Source: Stromatinia cepivora
Lineage: Eukaryota; Ascomycota; Leotiomycetes; Helotiales; Sclerotiniaceae
Reading direction: 5' to 3'
NCBI GenBank assembly: GCA_014898415.1
Contig: RCTD01000006.1
Coordinates: 1,426,001-1,490,000, forward strand
Length of the DNA stretch: 64,000 nucleotides
The notes under the pieces are model-generated. The model was given only the letters and a program-made list of their open reading frames with translations, ran no database searches and was not told where the DNA came from. This document shows, piece after piece, positions 33,680-45,926 of this stretch. The position numbers and the translations under genes were made by a program. Every line of letters begins with the position of its first letter. The first letter of the stretch is position 1.

Positions 33680-35031
33680 GGATTGCAATCTTGAAGTTAA
33701 TAATCTTAAGATTAGAAAAACCTGGTATGAAATCGATTCTGGATCGGAATTTATAAAATTGATTTTCCTTTAATAAATATTTATATATAAATATAATGAT
33801 CAAGATCTAATTATTCATTATTATTTACATTTAATAATACAAAGAGATCTCCAGACTAAGAATACTATTAAGATTACTTATACCATTACATTAATAGATT
33901 AATCATTCCGAATTATAATAACAATTATTATTAAATACAATTTCGAAATAAAATAATACAATATAATCAATACCTTCATCAATACTTTATATAATCCTTC
34001 CAATATTCTAATTATATATTATCTACTTAATGAATATAAAATCCTAAACAAAAATATTATAATTGATTGAACTTTGTATAATCTACAAGATTCCCTAATT
34101 ATATGATTTAGGGATTTCATTTGGATATTCAAGAAATTAGGATTGATATAATACAAGAAAGAATTATATTTATATATTAATCCAGAATATATTATTATGA
34201 TTCTTTTCTTTGTAGATAATATTCAAGTTATTTATCATAAGAAAAACGAATCAATTATTACAAAGATCATTAAGGGAATCAAAACTATATATGAATTATA
34301 AGATCTGGGAAATACTAAATGGTTTTTAGGTATACGTATATTCTATGATCGATTTAAGAAAAAGCTATAATTAGTTTATAATATATATATTAAAAAGATT
34401 ACTAAGAAATTCAAAGCAACAAATGGGATAACAAATATACCGCTCCCGATAATAGTATTTCGGAAAAATCAAGGTCAAGCTCCTATATATATTATAAAAA
34501 TATATCAAAAGAAAGTAAACTTAGTATTATATACTACAATTATTATAAAAACGGATATATTATTCATTGCTTCGCAATTGAGTCATTATTTGATTAACCC
34601 ATTGAACGATTATATAAAAGCTATCGATTATTGTTTATAATATCTATAGAATATAAGATATTTCATGATTCAATATAATGATAATCAAATATTACAATTT
34701 CTCATCTTCTTAGATATTTCTTTTATAAATGATTTAGATATTTGTCGATCATTTTAAGGGTATATTATATCCTTTTTCAATAGTTTAATTGTATAAAAAG
34801 TATTCAAACAAAATACTATAATCATTTCGATTATTGAAATAGAGCTTTTCGGAATTGAGTATATATTAAAAGAAACTATAACAATTTTATGTTTCTTAAA
34901 AGAGATTAATCTAATAATGAAAAAGTCTGTAACGATCTTTTATAATAACCAGTAAGCGATTAGATTAATGGTTAATAAAAACGAACGGATTATTATGAAA
35001 CTATATTATATCGATATTCAAAATATATAAT
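33680..35031 (+). pseudogene. Copia copy 1 RT and RNase H, inactivated and split
   Basis: Typical Copia pol signatures in order: WYEIDS, YNIINTFIN (RT), LFFVDNIQVIYHK at about 34200 (catalytic YVDD changed to FVDN), KWFLGIRI, IASQLSHYL, then RNase H with YNNQ and KLYYIDIQNI. The frame is broken by copy 2, inserted at 35031 with an ATAAT duplication, and resumes at 43588 with the end of RNase H to about 43740. The Asp-to-Asn change is what G-to-A mutation would give. Confidence 0.85.
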
Positions 35032-35340
35032 TGTCACGGAAAGCCTTGTGATCCGCTGTATCTTATAAAGGATCAAAGTGTATACTTTCCAATCGAAATA
35101 AAGGATCTATTAGCCTTTACCAATCTATTAATTGATAAGGTGATCCTGATATCCTAATAAATAAAGATCTAATTTAATTAAAATGTATATCAGTTAAATA
35201 ATCATTCATTTGTTCTATATATATAACTCTTGATTCATATAATTAAGAGCAAATCATTCAATTCTTTTATTTTATTAATCATATATATCATCTATTTTTT
35301 GATCCTTGAAAATGCTTTATAATCATATTATTCTGTGATA
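35032..35340 (+). repeat. 5' LTR of Copia copy 2
   Basis: 309 bp, TGTCACGGAAAGCC to TGATA. Confidence 0.94.
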
Positions 35341-36087
35341 ATTATAAGCTTAATAGTTTTTAAATCTATACAATTTCCTATCCAATAATTACTAAATATT
35401 TAAAAGATCATTCTTAAAATATCATTTCTATTTTATCTATAATTCAATATTTATATTAATTTAGTTATCTTTATTTAATATAAGAAAGAATCAAAACAAT
35501 CTTCTTTTTATAATCTGTATTTAATAACTGAAATGATATTTATATTTGAAAAATAAATATCAAATTCAAGGAATCTGGGATTTAATCAATTTAGAGAACA
35601 ATTTGTTTGTTTTTATATTAACGATATCCATTCCAAACTTTGATTTGACGAATAAGTTTATCCATATTCAGATCGATTGATTCTCAATTAAACCATTTGT
35701 TTTATCTTTTATTATCAATCTTCAAATCAAATATAATTAAAAGAAACAAACTCAATATTAAAAAGAATTCTCTGAATATCTTGTAGCGATTTAATTCAAA
35801 GAAGATATTAATAAAAATATAAAGATGAAAGATTCTAATAATAATATATCGGGATTTACTTTTAATAAATCTACTGTTTTACTTCCAATTATCTTTCAAG
35901 AAATCTCCTTCAAATTTACTTTTCTCCAATTAGAGTATCAATACCGACAACAAGAATATATATAGAATTACAAAGCTTTTTGGGATATTTACAAATGAAT
36001 CAAATTATCAATTGATCAAATACACTTTATAAAACTATTCATTCTCAATCAAAGTATTACAATTTTTCTATTCAAAACGATCATCAA

Positions 36088-36237
36088 TGTGACGAACCCA
36101 ATGAGCGTTTAGAGATCAACCTTAGAATTAAAAGCTACAGAGCTAAAGAGAATGTGCTACAAAGCTATATATATGATCGGTTCGGAGTTTAGTATCATAC
36201 TAGCCCGATCGTACACAATCATGTATATCTCATAATA
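36088..36237 (-). repeat. Left LTR of TR-GAG copy B
   Basis: 150 bp, starts TGTGACGAACCC. Confidence 0.92.
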
Positions 36238-36306
36238 TTACTTTTCCTTTCTGAAGAATTCGTTTCGAATTCATTTTAAATGAATAATTTAAGTACAAAA
36301 TGATTA

Positions 36307-37412
36307 CTAATTTTCTTTTGATAAAAATTCCTAATATACGGATTGCATTATAATCAATGAATATATATCTATTGTACCATTTATTTTCTTCAAATGATTT
36401 TCAAAATATCGGTTATTGATTATTTCTTTTAAATCTTTATTATTGTTGTTTTTGGGCTCAGTAGTCAATATAATAACCGGAACAGATTTTTATCGATCTT
36501 GGATTCCTTGATATAGGTTTAACGGATAGATTTGTATTCAATGGAAATTACTTTTATATTGTATGTATTTATTTTGTTTGTATAAGAGAGTTTTTTTAGA
36601 AAAGGAAAACTCGGATATTCGTATATAGGGTAGAATCAAAATACGATCGGGTTTATCTAATTGGATATCAAAAAGGCTAAGAGTATTAATGACATTAAAG
36701 TTGCTAATGTTCATTGAATTGTAGTTCCGAGAATAGGATGGATTCTGTAATATATATGGGGTTTTAGATTTATTAGAATAAGATGATACAAGGAATCCAT
36801 TCATTGTATGAGCAATTAATTGTTGTATAATTTAAACAAAGTTGGAATAGGAGTGGGGAAAAGAAAGTTATTGAAAAAGACGATTTCTAAGAATAATATT
36901 GAGTTTATTGCGAAAGATTGAGATTTTATTCGAATCGGGTTAATTCTGATTTTTGGCTTTGTAAAAAATCCTTTCGAATTTTGTAATATAGGTATATAAA
37001 GAATCGATTTTTTGTTTGAAAATGAATAACTTATCTTTAACTTTTTGAATTTTATTCAAATTGTTGTAAATATATATAAATTGATTTAAAATCGTTATAT
37101 AATTTAAGGGAATGTTTTAATTAAAAAAAGAAAGTTGAGGTAATATTATAGTTTGTATATAAGATTCAAGATTGAAATAAATATAATAAAATTGAATTGT
37201 AGAGTTGTCAATTATAGTGTTGTCTATTTATAATTTCGCTTGAATCGAAGAAAGCCAGGTATCGAATTTTTGAAAATTATTATTAAATTTTTCAGGATCA
37301 GGGAGAAAGAGTTTCGAATGAAAAAGAGTATAAACAATTAGAGTGTATTCGAGAATCAGGGAGTGTAAAAACGAGATTTCATTCTGTTAATAAATCATTT
37401 CGCCATGAAGTT
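36307..37412 (-). pseudogene. gag of TR-GAG copy B, inactivated
   Basis: Minus-strand gag frame aligned to copy A, with an 88-codon open segment (36804-36538, beginning MNGFLVSSYSNKS) and stops elsewhere. The glutamine codon CAG at the N-terminal position that is TAG in copy A is kept here, showing that stops arose by mutation in individual copies. Confidence 0.72.
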
Positions 37413-37612
37413 CTACAATCGCAAGGTTTATCGAATTGTAATCTATAATTTAGAAATTAAGAATAAGAAAAAAGATAATATCTTCGAATAATATCAAAAA
37501 GATTTATATACAAACGAGTGAGTATAAATATATACCTAAACAAAAGTAAGCGGAGTATATATAAGTATAAGTAGATGTTATTCCATTTCTTATTTGGAAA
37601 AGCTTTTAATAA

Positions 37613-37762
37613 TATAACGAACCCAATAAGCATTTAAAGATCAATCTTAAAATTAAAAGTTATAAAGTTAAAGAAAGTATACTACGAAGCTATATATATG
37701 ATCGGCTCAGAGCTTAATACCGTATTAGCCCGATCGTACGCGATCACGTGTATCTCGTGACA
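37613..37762 (-). repeat. Right LTR of TR-GAG copy B
   Basis: 150 bp, begins TATAACGAACCC, ends CTCGTGACA. Confidence 0.92.
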
Positions 37763-37767
37763 ATCAA

Positions 37768-39900
37768 TATATTCAAAAAGAAACTTATATCTATAATAAC
37801 TATTGCCAAATTTGTAATACTATAAGAATATTAATCTATTCTAATGCAAACCTTGTTTAGCAGAATCGATCTTATCAAATAATATAGGGATTGGATTATA
37901 ATCTATATCAAAGTTTTTGTATATAAGATCACTAAAATATAGAATAAAGTTACTATTAACATTTTTCTACAAATTATTGATATTAGGATGCTTCTAATTT
38001 AGATAAATATTATAATTATATAAATCAAAATGAACAATCAGTTTAGATTACCTAATTTTTCATTTAAGTAATTTAAAAACGTTTTTAAAGGATTAATTTT
38101 CCAGAATTTTATTTCTTTAAAAGTTAAAAAAGGAGTATATTTTATATTTACCTTTTCTCAAAATAATAAAAAGTCTAAAAAGAATAAAAAGAATATCAAT
38201 TTTAAAAGTAATCAAAGGATCAAGAAGATTTGGGAATATCCTTGCAGAACCGAATCTGAATGGAATAATGGAATTAATCATGGCCATATTGCTTACAATT
38301 GTAAAGCCATAGAATTAATATTTATTAGAAGAACTAATTCATCGTTCAAAAGGGTATTCAGTGAAAATGAACTACAAGTAATTAAGGATCAAGTAAGATT
38401 GCATTTATAGAAGCAATTTCACCCTGATTGGATCAAAAGGAAATGAATGAAAAGTTTCATTGATTCTTCAGGATTTTTAATCAATGTTGTTATTTTAGAT
38501 ATTTGATATAATTAATCAAGGGTATATTCTATAATAATAAGAATATATTATTTGTTTAATAATATTTTGTTCGATAATTATAGTATTATATATATTATAA
38601 ACGATATATTTTTATTGAATGATCATCGATATCAATTATTTGATCTTAATGATTTTGTAGAAATAAATATTTCTAGTTTCCAAGTTCTAGAATGCAAGAT
38701 TTATATTATCAAAAAGATTATCAAAAGAGAAGATTATTTTAATAATAATCTAATCTTGAATGATATAATATTCATTTTTAGCTTTTATATTAATATCGTT
38801 TTGGAAACTTGATTAAAGAAAGCCGGTTTATAATTCTCAGAATATAATTATACTTTTTGTAAAGGAGATTATATAAATAGTATAATAATTATTCAATATA
38901 TTTATATTGAAAATCTTGTATTCTTAAAATACAGATCATTTTTTATTTATTCGAATATTTTTTTATCTATTTTTGTGAGTAATTCTTTTATAATATATTC
39001 AATAATGAGCAGAAAAATAAATAAAGTATTTTATTGTTTTTACGATTCATTTTTTTTAAAAAAAGATACAAATGAAATATAATATAAACACTTTAGGTAT
39101 TTGGGGAAAGAAGTTCTTGAATATTTAGTATTTGCAATACAAAATATTAAAATAAAAGATATCATTTATTTCAATTGCGCTGATTATATTTGTATTTATA
39201 CAAAGCAAATCATTTTTTGTATTTCAAATGATTATTAATCATCTCGGTTCTTCTATAAAATCCAATGGGATCTTTTTGATTTCGATAAAGGGTATAATAA
39301 TATATTATAGCTTTTATTAATCAAAGAAATGTATTATAACAAAATCTTTTCATATTCAATTTATTGTAAAATATATAATAAAGTATTTGTAATTATCCAA
39401 AGCTTTGTAGCCTGGGTTTATTGTAAGTACAATTTAACGATTGTAATAATTAAATAGGATAATAATATATCTGTTATTGAAGTTATAGGATTAATGTTAT
39501 TTGAGAAATGGATCAAGCAAAAAAGCATCGAATTCGAGCTATCCTTATTTTATATATATGAATCTAATGGAGAATCAGAATATATAGAATAAGAAATAAT
39601 TATAAAATAAATAAAAATACAGATTACAGTGGGTTTATTAGATAAATTATAAATAGAAATAATATAAATTACTATTTATTTATATAATATAAATCCTTTA
39701 AAGATCAAATCCTTCAAATCATTTAATAAAATATTCGATATATAATTTTGTAATTATCTTTGTAAAGATAATCCTTTGTTTGTAAAGAAAATATCTAACA
39801 ATCTTTATCCCAATTAGAATAGAATTTATCCTTTAGATAAAAACAAAGAAACTGGAATTAATAGAAAATAATACAAAACCAATGCTCAAATATATATTGA
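37768..39900 (+). pseudogene. Copia copy 2 gag, protease and integrase regions, inactivated
   Basis: Continuation of the copy 2 polyprotein after TR-GAG copy B. A zinc-knuckle-like GHIAYNC is at about 38280-38310. An 86-codon open block (38552-38812) with FDNYSIIYIIND covers the protease region, then integrase-like sequence runs to about 39900. Stops occur throughout. Confidence 0.6.
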
Positions 39901-41239
39901 GTATTTAATAGGTTATATTTCAAATATATTAATCTATTGTATATGGATATCTAAGTTCGATAGAATTATTATTATTTGAAATATAATATTCAATAAGAAA
40001 TTCATTTATTATATAGATTTTATTAATCGAATAATCGATATTTATATTATAGAAAAACTTAAATAACTTGTTAGAATTCTTGATTTACAAGATTATATCG
40101 AAATGAATGGGATAATTATTCAAAATAAGGATAATTATAAAGACTTTATTTATCTATCTATTTTCATGGATCAAAAAGCCCTTAATTTATTCATCAAATA
40201 TATTTCAGATTTATTATTTACAAATAAACTGGTTTCGGAGGTAAATATAGATCTAAAAGGTAATAATAAGAATAAAGAAATTAATTTAGGATTATCCAAT
40301 TCATTTAATTCTTTAAATGATGAGGATAAGGTATACAATGAAGATATATAAACATTGATCGATTTTTTTATTGAAGAAATTGGAAAAGTTGATTCTTTTA
40401 TTAAAAAATAATTATATTTTGTAAATAAAAATGTTGGTATTGTTTAAGGAGATGTTTGTAATAATAATACGGATTTTGATCTTATCGAATATATTGATAT
40501 AGGGAATATAAAGTATGAGTCTATTGATTGTATTATCGAAGTTCTTTGTGGTATATATGAAAATGATTTAGAGATTATTTCAATCGATTAATTTCAATGT
40601 TCTAAAAAAAAGTATATATATTGGAATGATCAATCAGAGTATTCTGTAGAGGAAATTTAGTTATTATAAAGATTATTGTACTTTATATATTTATTTAATC
40701 GATTTATAGAGGATTTGTGGATTCATGATTTCGAATAGATATCTAAGAAAGTTTGTATTATAAGGATTGAAATACTCAAGGTTCAGATTAATCTGTTTGA
40801 GTTTCAATTATATAATTATTATTCGAAGTTATCTTTCTTTTAGAAATCATTTAATTTTTGTATTCTAGAGCAATTAGTATATATATAAAGATAATTATAT
40901 ATACAGCAATGTTATCAAAAGAACGATTCCAATATTGAATTCTATATAAGAATTATTATATTTCAAAGAATAGGTTTAATAGGATTATTCTATTTAAACA
41001 ATTTTCATTTTATATTCTAATTTAATCAACAAAGAATGGATAATATAGAGGAGTATTCTCAATTTGTAATAATTCATAATATAATCATTATTGGAATTGA
41101 AGCAAAATTATTATTACCTTTTATTTAATCTATAATCAATAGATCATAAATAATATCATTTCTTCAAATTTATATATTTGCAATTCCAAAGTTATTTTGT
41201 TTTTATTATCAATTAGAAAATCATCAAATAGAATATTGA

Positions 41240-42740
41240 TTCAAATAAAATTATGATCTTAAAGTTAATAATCTTAAGGTTAGGAAAATCTAGTATAAAA
41301 TCGATTCTGGATCGGAATTTACAAAATCGATTTTCCTTCAATAGATATTTATATATAAATACAATAATCAAGATTTAATTATTCGTTATTATTTATATTT
41401 AGTAGTATAAGAAGATCTTCAGATTAAAAGTATTATTGAGATTATTTATACCATTATATTAGTAGGCCGATTATTCCGAATTATAATAATAATTATCGTT
41501 AAATATGATCTCGAAATAAAGCAATATAATATAATCAATACCTTTATCAATGCTTTATATAATCCTTTCAATATTCCAATTATATACTATTTATCTAATG
41601 GATACAAAATCCCAAACAAAAATGTTATAATCGATCGAACTTTACATAATCTACAAAATTCCCTAGTTATATAATTTAGGGATTTTATTTGAATACTTAA
41701 AAAACTAGAATTAATATAATATAAAAAGGAATTATATTTATATATTAATCTAAAGTATATCATCATGATTCTTTTCTTTATAAACAATATTCAGATCATT
41801 TATTATAAGAAAAACGAATTAGCTGCTACAAAAATCACTAAGGGAATTAAAACTATATATGAACTATAAGATCTAAAAAACATTAAATAGTTTCTAAGTA
41901 TATATATACTCCATAATCAATCCAAAAAAAAGTTGTAATTAATCTATAATATATATATTAAAAAGATTACTAAGAAATTCAAAGCAACAAACAGAACAAT
42001 AAGTATACCACTCCTTATAATAATATTTCAGAAAAATCAGGGTTAAACTCCTATATATATTATAAAAATATATCAAAAGAAAATGAATTCAATATTATAT
42101 ACTACAATCATTATAAAAGCGGATATATTATTTGTTGCTTTACAATTAAATCATTATTTGATCAATCCATCTAACGATTATATAAAAACTATCAATCATT
42201 ATTTACAATATCTATAGAATATAAAATATCTTACAATTCAATATAATGGTGATCAAATATCACAATTTCTTATTTTCTCAGATATTTCTTTTGTAGATAA
42301 TCCAGATACTTATTAATCATTCTAAAGATATATTATATCCTTTTTCGATAGTTTAATTCTATAGAAAGTATCCAAACAAGATATTATAATCACCTCGATT
42401 ACCAAAGCAAAGTTTCTCGGAATCGAGTATACATTAAAAGAAATCATAACAACCCTATATTTCTTAAAAAAGATCGATCTAATAATAAAAGAGTCTATAA
42501 TGATCTTTTGTGATAACCAATAAGCGATCAAATTGATGATTGATGAAAACAAATGGATCATTACAAAACTATATCATATTGATATCCAAAATATATGATT
42601 ATATTAAGAATATTCAAAAAGGAACTTTTATATAATCTATTTACCGATCATTAATATGATTATTAACAGGTTCATCAAGAACCTTACAAGACAAAAATTC
42701 GAATACTTCTGATCCCTTTTCAATCTACAAAATATAAATA
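41240..42740 (+). pseudogene. Copia copy 2 RT and RNase H, inactivated
   Basis: Aligned to copy 1 RT. The catalytic YVDD is FINN (about 41776-41789), so both aspartates are lost. RNase H ends with KLYHIDIQNI at about 42590 and the polyprotein end continues to about 42740 (EYSKRN, TRQKFEYF), showing where copy 1 is interrupted. Multiple stops. Confidence 0.85.
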
Positions 42741-43005
42741 ATAGGATTATAGAGTTTGAATAATAATAATTATAAAACTTGAATAACGATAATCTAAAGT
42801 TTATAATTCTTTCCTTTAGTATAAATAGAATGAATTCTATTTGATATCCCAAATCATTATATTTTTCTATAATACACTTCAATTTGTATACTCTATATCT
42901 ATAAGGAAACAAAGAATAATCAAAATTAATTATTTCTCTATTTTTCATTTTCCTATTCTCAAAAAAGAATAAACTTCTTTTTAAACTCAATAATTTAAAG
43001 TTCAA
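42637..43005 (-). other. Antisense ORF, 122 codons, Copia copy 2 (3' region)
   Basis: Open minus-strand frame from an ATG, partly overlapping the end of RNase H and reaching into the pol-3' LTR spacer. The equivalent frame is also open and of identical length in copy 1 (43625-43993), despite many transitions between the copies. It contains KMKNREII and YRVYKLK blocks and a hydrophobic C-terminal half. It may be a real antisense ORF or chance; see findings. Confidence 0.35.
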
Positions 43006-43273
43006 ATAAAAGAACCTTTAAATTATCCACAACAATTAAAGAACAAAGAACAATTGAAGCAACAAGCCAAAAATCAAAAGAAATTTGTGATTTATATATA
43101 TTCAAATTCTTCTTTATTTTAAAGGTATCAGAATCATTTCAGATTTATATATTATATTATTCCTTTATTGATATCTATCTATAATCGTTTTGTATATTTA
43201 TTTATAAATTATATGAATTACCATTTTCTATATCTTTCCATTTGTTTCAAATCGTCTTTCGATCTGAAGGGTA

Positions 43274-43582
43274 TATTATAGAAAGCCTTATGATCCATTA
43301 TATCTTATAAAGGATCAAAATGTATACTTTTCAATCAAAATGAAAGATCTACTAACCCTTACCAATCTACCAATTGATAAAATAATCCTGATATCCTAAT
43401 AAAGAAAGATCTAATCTAATTAAAATGTATATCAATTAAATAACCATTTATTTGTTTTATATATACAGCTCTTGATTTATATAATCAAAGGCAAATCATT
43501 CAATTCTTTTACTCTACCAATTATGTGTACCATCTATTCCCCGATCCCTGAAAGTGCTCTGTAATCATACTATCCCGTGATA
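43274..43582 (+). repeat. 3' LTR of Copia copy 2
   Basis: 309 bp, begins TATTATAGAAAGCC (mutated TGTCACGG), ends CCCGTGATA. A purine stretch GAAGGG lies just before it. Confidence 0.92.
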
Positions 43583-43624
43583 ATAATTATATTAAGAATA
43601 TTCAAAAGGGAATTTTTATATAAT

Positions 43625-43993
43625 CTATCTACCGACCATCGATATAACTACTGATAGACTTATTAAGAACCTTACAAAACAAAAGTTTGAACATTTCTGA
43701 TCCTTCCTCAATCTATAAAATGTAAGCAATAGGATTATAGAGTTTGAATAATGATAATCATAAAGCTTAAATAATGATAATTTGGAGCTGATAATTCTTC
43801 CCTTTAGTATAAATAGAATAAATCCTATTTGATATTCTAGATCATTATATTTTTCTATAATATATTTCAATTTGTATACTCTATATCCATTGAGAAACAA
43901 AGAATAATCAAAACCGATTATTTCTCTGTTTTTCATTTTTTTATCCTCGAAAAAGAATAAATTTTTTTCTAAATTTAATAATTTAAAGTTCAA
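43625..43993 (-). other. Antisense ORF, 122 codons, Copia copy 1 (3' region)
   Basis: Counterpart of the open frame in copy 2, ATG to stop with the same length. Upstream on the same strand is a 70-codon ORF (44195-43983) with a lysine/arginine-rich N-terminus and one hydrophobic segment (FMIPIILITSVALIVPYSLI), overlapping it by a few bases. Function unknown. Confidence 0.35.
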
Positions 43994-44251
43994 ATAAAAA
44001 AGCCTCTGGATTATCTACAATAATCAAGGAATAAGGAACAATTAAAGCAACCGAAGTTATTAATATTATTGGTATCATAAAAGCCAAAGGATTATCTCTT
44101 TTTTCCCTTTTCTTTAAATATACTATTCGTTCTTTTCTCTTTTTCTTTTTCACTATTCTTTTTTTTTCATTTTTATTATCGCTTTCCGAAATCATAATTT
44201 ACTTTTTCCGTTCGGTTTTTCAAGAATTCCAATGAGTAATATAATAAAAAG

Positions 44252-44401
44252 TGTGACGAACCCAACGAGCGTTTAGAGATCAACCTTAGAATTAAAAGCT
44301 ACAGAGCTAAAGAGAGTGTACTACAAAGCTATATATATGATCGGCTCGGAGCTTAGTACCGTACTAGCTTGATCATACACAATCATATATATCTCGTGAT
44401 A
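44252..44401 (-). repeat. Left LTR of TR-GAG copy C
   Basis: 150 bp, starts TGTGACGAACCC, ends CTCGTGATA. Confidence 0.92.
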
Positions 44402-44470
44402 TTACCCCCCCCTTCTGAAAAGTTCACCTCGAATTCACTTTAAATGAATAATTTAAATATAAAATGATTA

Positions 44471-45576
44471 CTAATCTTTTTTTGATAAAAATTCCTAATA
44501 CACAGATTGCATTATAGTTAACGAATATGCATCCATTATACCATTTACCTTCTCTAAACGATCTTCAAAATATCAATTATTGATTATTTTTCCTAAATCC
44601 TTATTATCGTTGTTTTCGGATTTAATAATCAATATAATAACCAAAACAGATTCTTATCGATCTCGGATTCCTTGATACAGGTTTAATGGATAGGTTTATA
44701 CCTAATAAAAGTTATTTCCATATTGTATATATTTATTTTGCTTATATAAAAGAATTCTTTCAGAAAAGGAAAATTCGGATACTCATATATAAAATAGAAT
44801 CAAAGTATAATCAGGTTTATCTGGTTGGATATTAAAAGGGTTAAGGGCATTAATAATATTAAGATTATTAACGTTTATTGAATTATAATTCCGAGAATAG
44901 GATGGATTCTGTAATATATATAAGACTCTAGATTTATTAGAATAAAATAATACAGGGAATCTATTTATTGTACAAACAGCTAATTATTATATAATCTGAA
45001 TAAAATCGGGATAAAAATGAGGAAAAGAAAGTTGTTGAAAAAGATGATTTTTAAAAATAATATTGAATTCATTATGAAAAGTTGAGATTTTATTCGAATC
45101 AGGTTAATTTTGATCTTTAATTTTGTAAAAGGTTCTTTCGAATTTTATAATATAGGTATATAGAAAATCGATTCCTTATTTGAAAATGAATAACTTATTT
45201 TCAGCTTTTTGAACTTTATTTGAATTATTATAAATATATATAAATTGATCCAAAATCGTTATATAATCTAAAGGAACATTTTAATCAAAAAAAGAAAGTT
45301 GAGGTAATATTATAGTTTATATATAAAATTCGAGATTAAAATAAATATAATAAAATTGAATTATAGAATTGCCAATTGTAATGCCATCTACTTGTAATTT
45401 CACTCAAATCAAAGAAAGTCAGATATCAAACTTTTGAGAATTATCACTAAACTTTTTAAAATCAAAGAAAAAAGATTTCGAATGAGAAAGAATATAAGCA
45501 GCTGAAGTATATTCGAGAATCAAGAAATATAAAAACGAGATTTCATCCCGCTAATAAATCACTTCGCCATAAAGTT
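44471..45576 (-). pseudogene. gag of TR-GAG copy C, inactivated
   Basis: Aligned to copies A and B over the whole gag frame, with more stops and no open segment of useful length. The most mutated of the three. Confidence 0.65.
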
Positions 45577-45776
45577 TTACAATCATAAGGTTTATTGAAT
45601 CGTAATTTATAGCTTAAAAATTAAGGGTAAGAAAAAAAACAATATTTTCGAATAATATCAAGAAGATTTATATACAAGCGAATAAGTATAAGTGTATACC
45701 TAAATAAAAGCAAGCGGAGTATATATAAATATAAACAAATATTATTCCATTTCTTATCTGAAAGAGCTTTTAATAA

Positions 45777-45926
45777 TATAACGAATCCAACAAACGTTTA
45801 AAGATCAACCTTAGAATTAAAAGCTACAGAACTAAAAAGAGTGTACTACAAAGCTATATATATGATCGGCTTGGAGCTTAGTACCGTACTAGCCCGATCG
45901 TACGCGATCACGTGTATCTCGTGACA
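45777..45926 (-). repeat. Right LTR of TR-GAG copy C
   Basis: 150 bp, begins TATAACGAATCC, ends CTCGTGACA. Differences from the left LTR are transitions. Confidence 0.92.

Larger units (their letters stand above)
36088..37762 (-). mobile_element. TR-GAG element copy B, complete
   Basis: 1675-bp element with 150-bp LTRs (36088-36237, 37613-37762) and target duplication ATCAA (36083-36087 and 37763-37767). Inserted in the gag region of Copia copy 2, antisense to it. Same structure as copy A. Confidence 0.93.
35032..43582 (+). mobile_element. Copia element copy 2, nested in copy 1
   Basis: 309-bp LTRs at 35032-35340 and 43274-43582, with target duplication ATAAT (35027-35031 and 43583-43587). 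It lies in the RNase H region of copy 1. It contains TR-GAG copy B; without it the element is about 6.87 kb. Gene order and sequence match copy 1 with transitions only, apart from a ~1.39-kb deletion between pol and the 3' LTR. Without the nesting analysis the run LTR-interior-LTR-interior-LTR could be misread as a tandem duplication. Confidence 0.93.
44252..45926 (-). mobile_element. TR-GAG element copy C, complete
   Basis: 1675-bp element with 150-bp LTRs (44252-44401, 45777-45926) and target duplication AAAAG (44247-44251 and 45927-45931). It lies in the 3' spacer of Copia copy 1 and is antisense to it. A polypurine tract complementary to ACCCCCCCC sits beside the left LTR. Confidence 0.93.

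Noticed and set aside
27442..43582. Tandem Copia duplication (LTR-interior-LTR-interior-LTR)
   Set aside because: The middle LTR and the last interior segment are explained exactly by copy 2 inserted into copy 1 with an ATAAT duplication, and copy 1 resumes at 43588.
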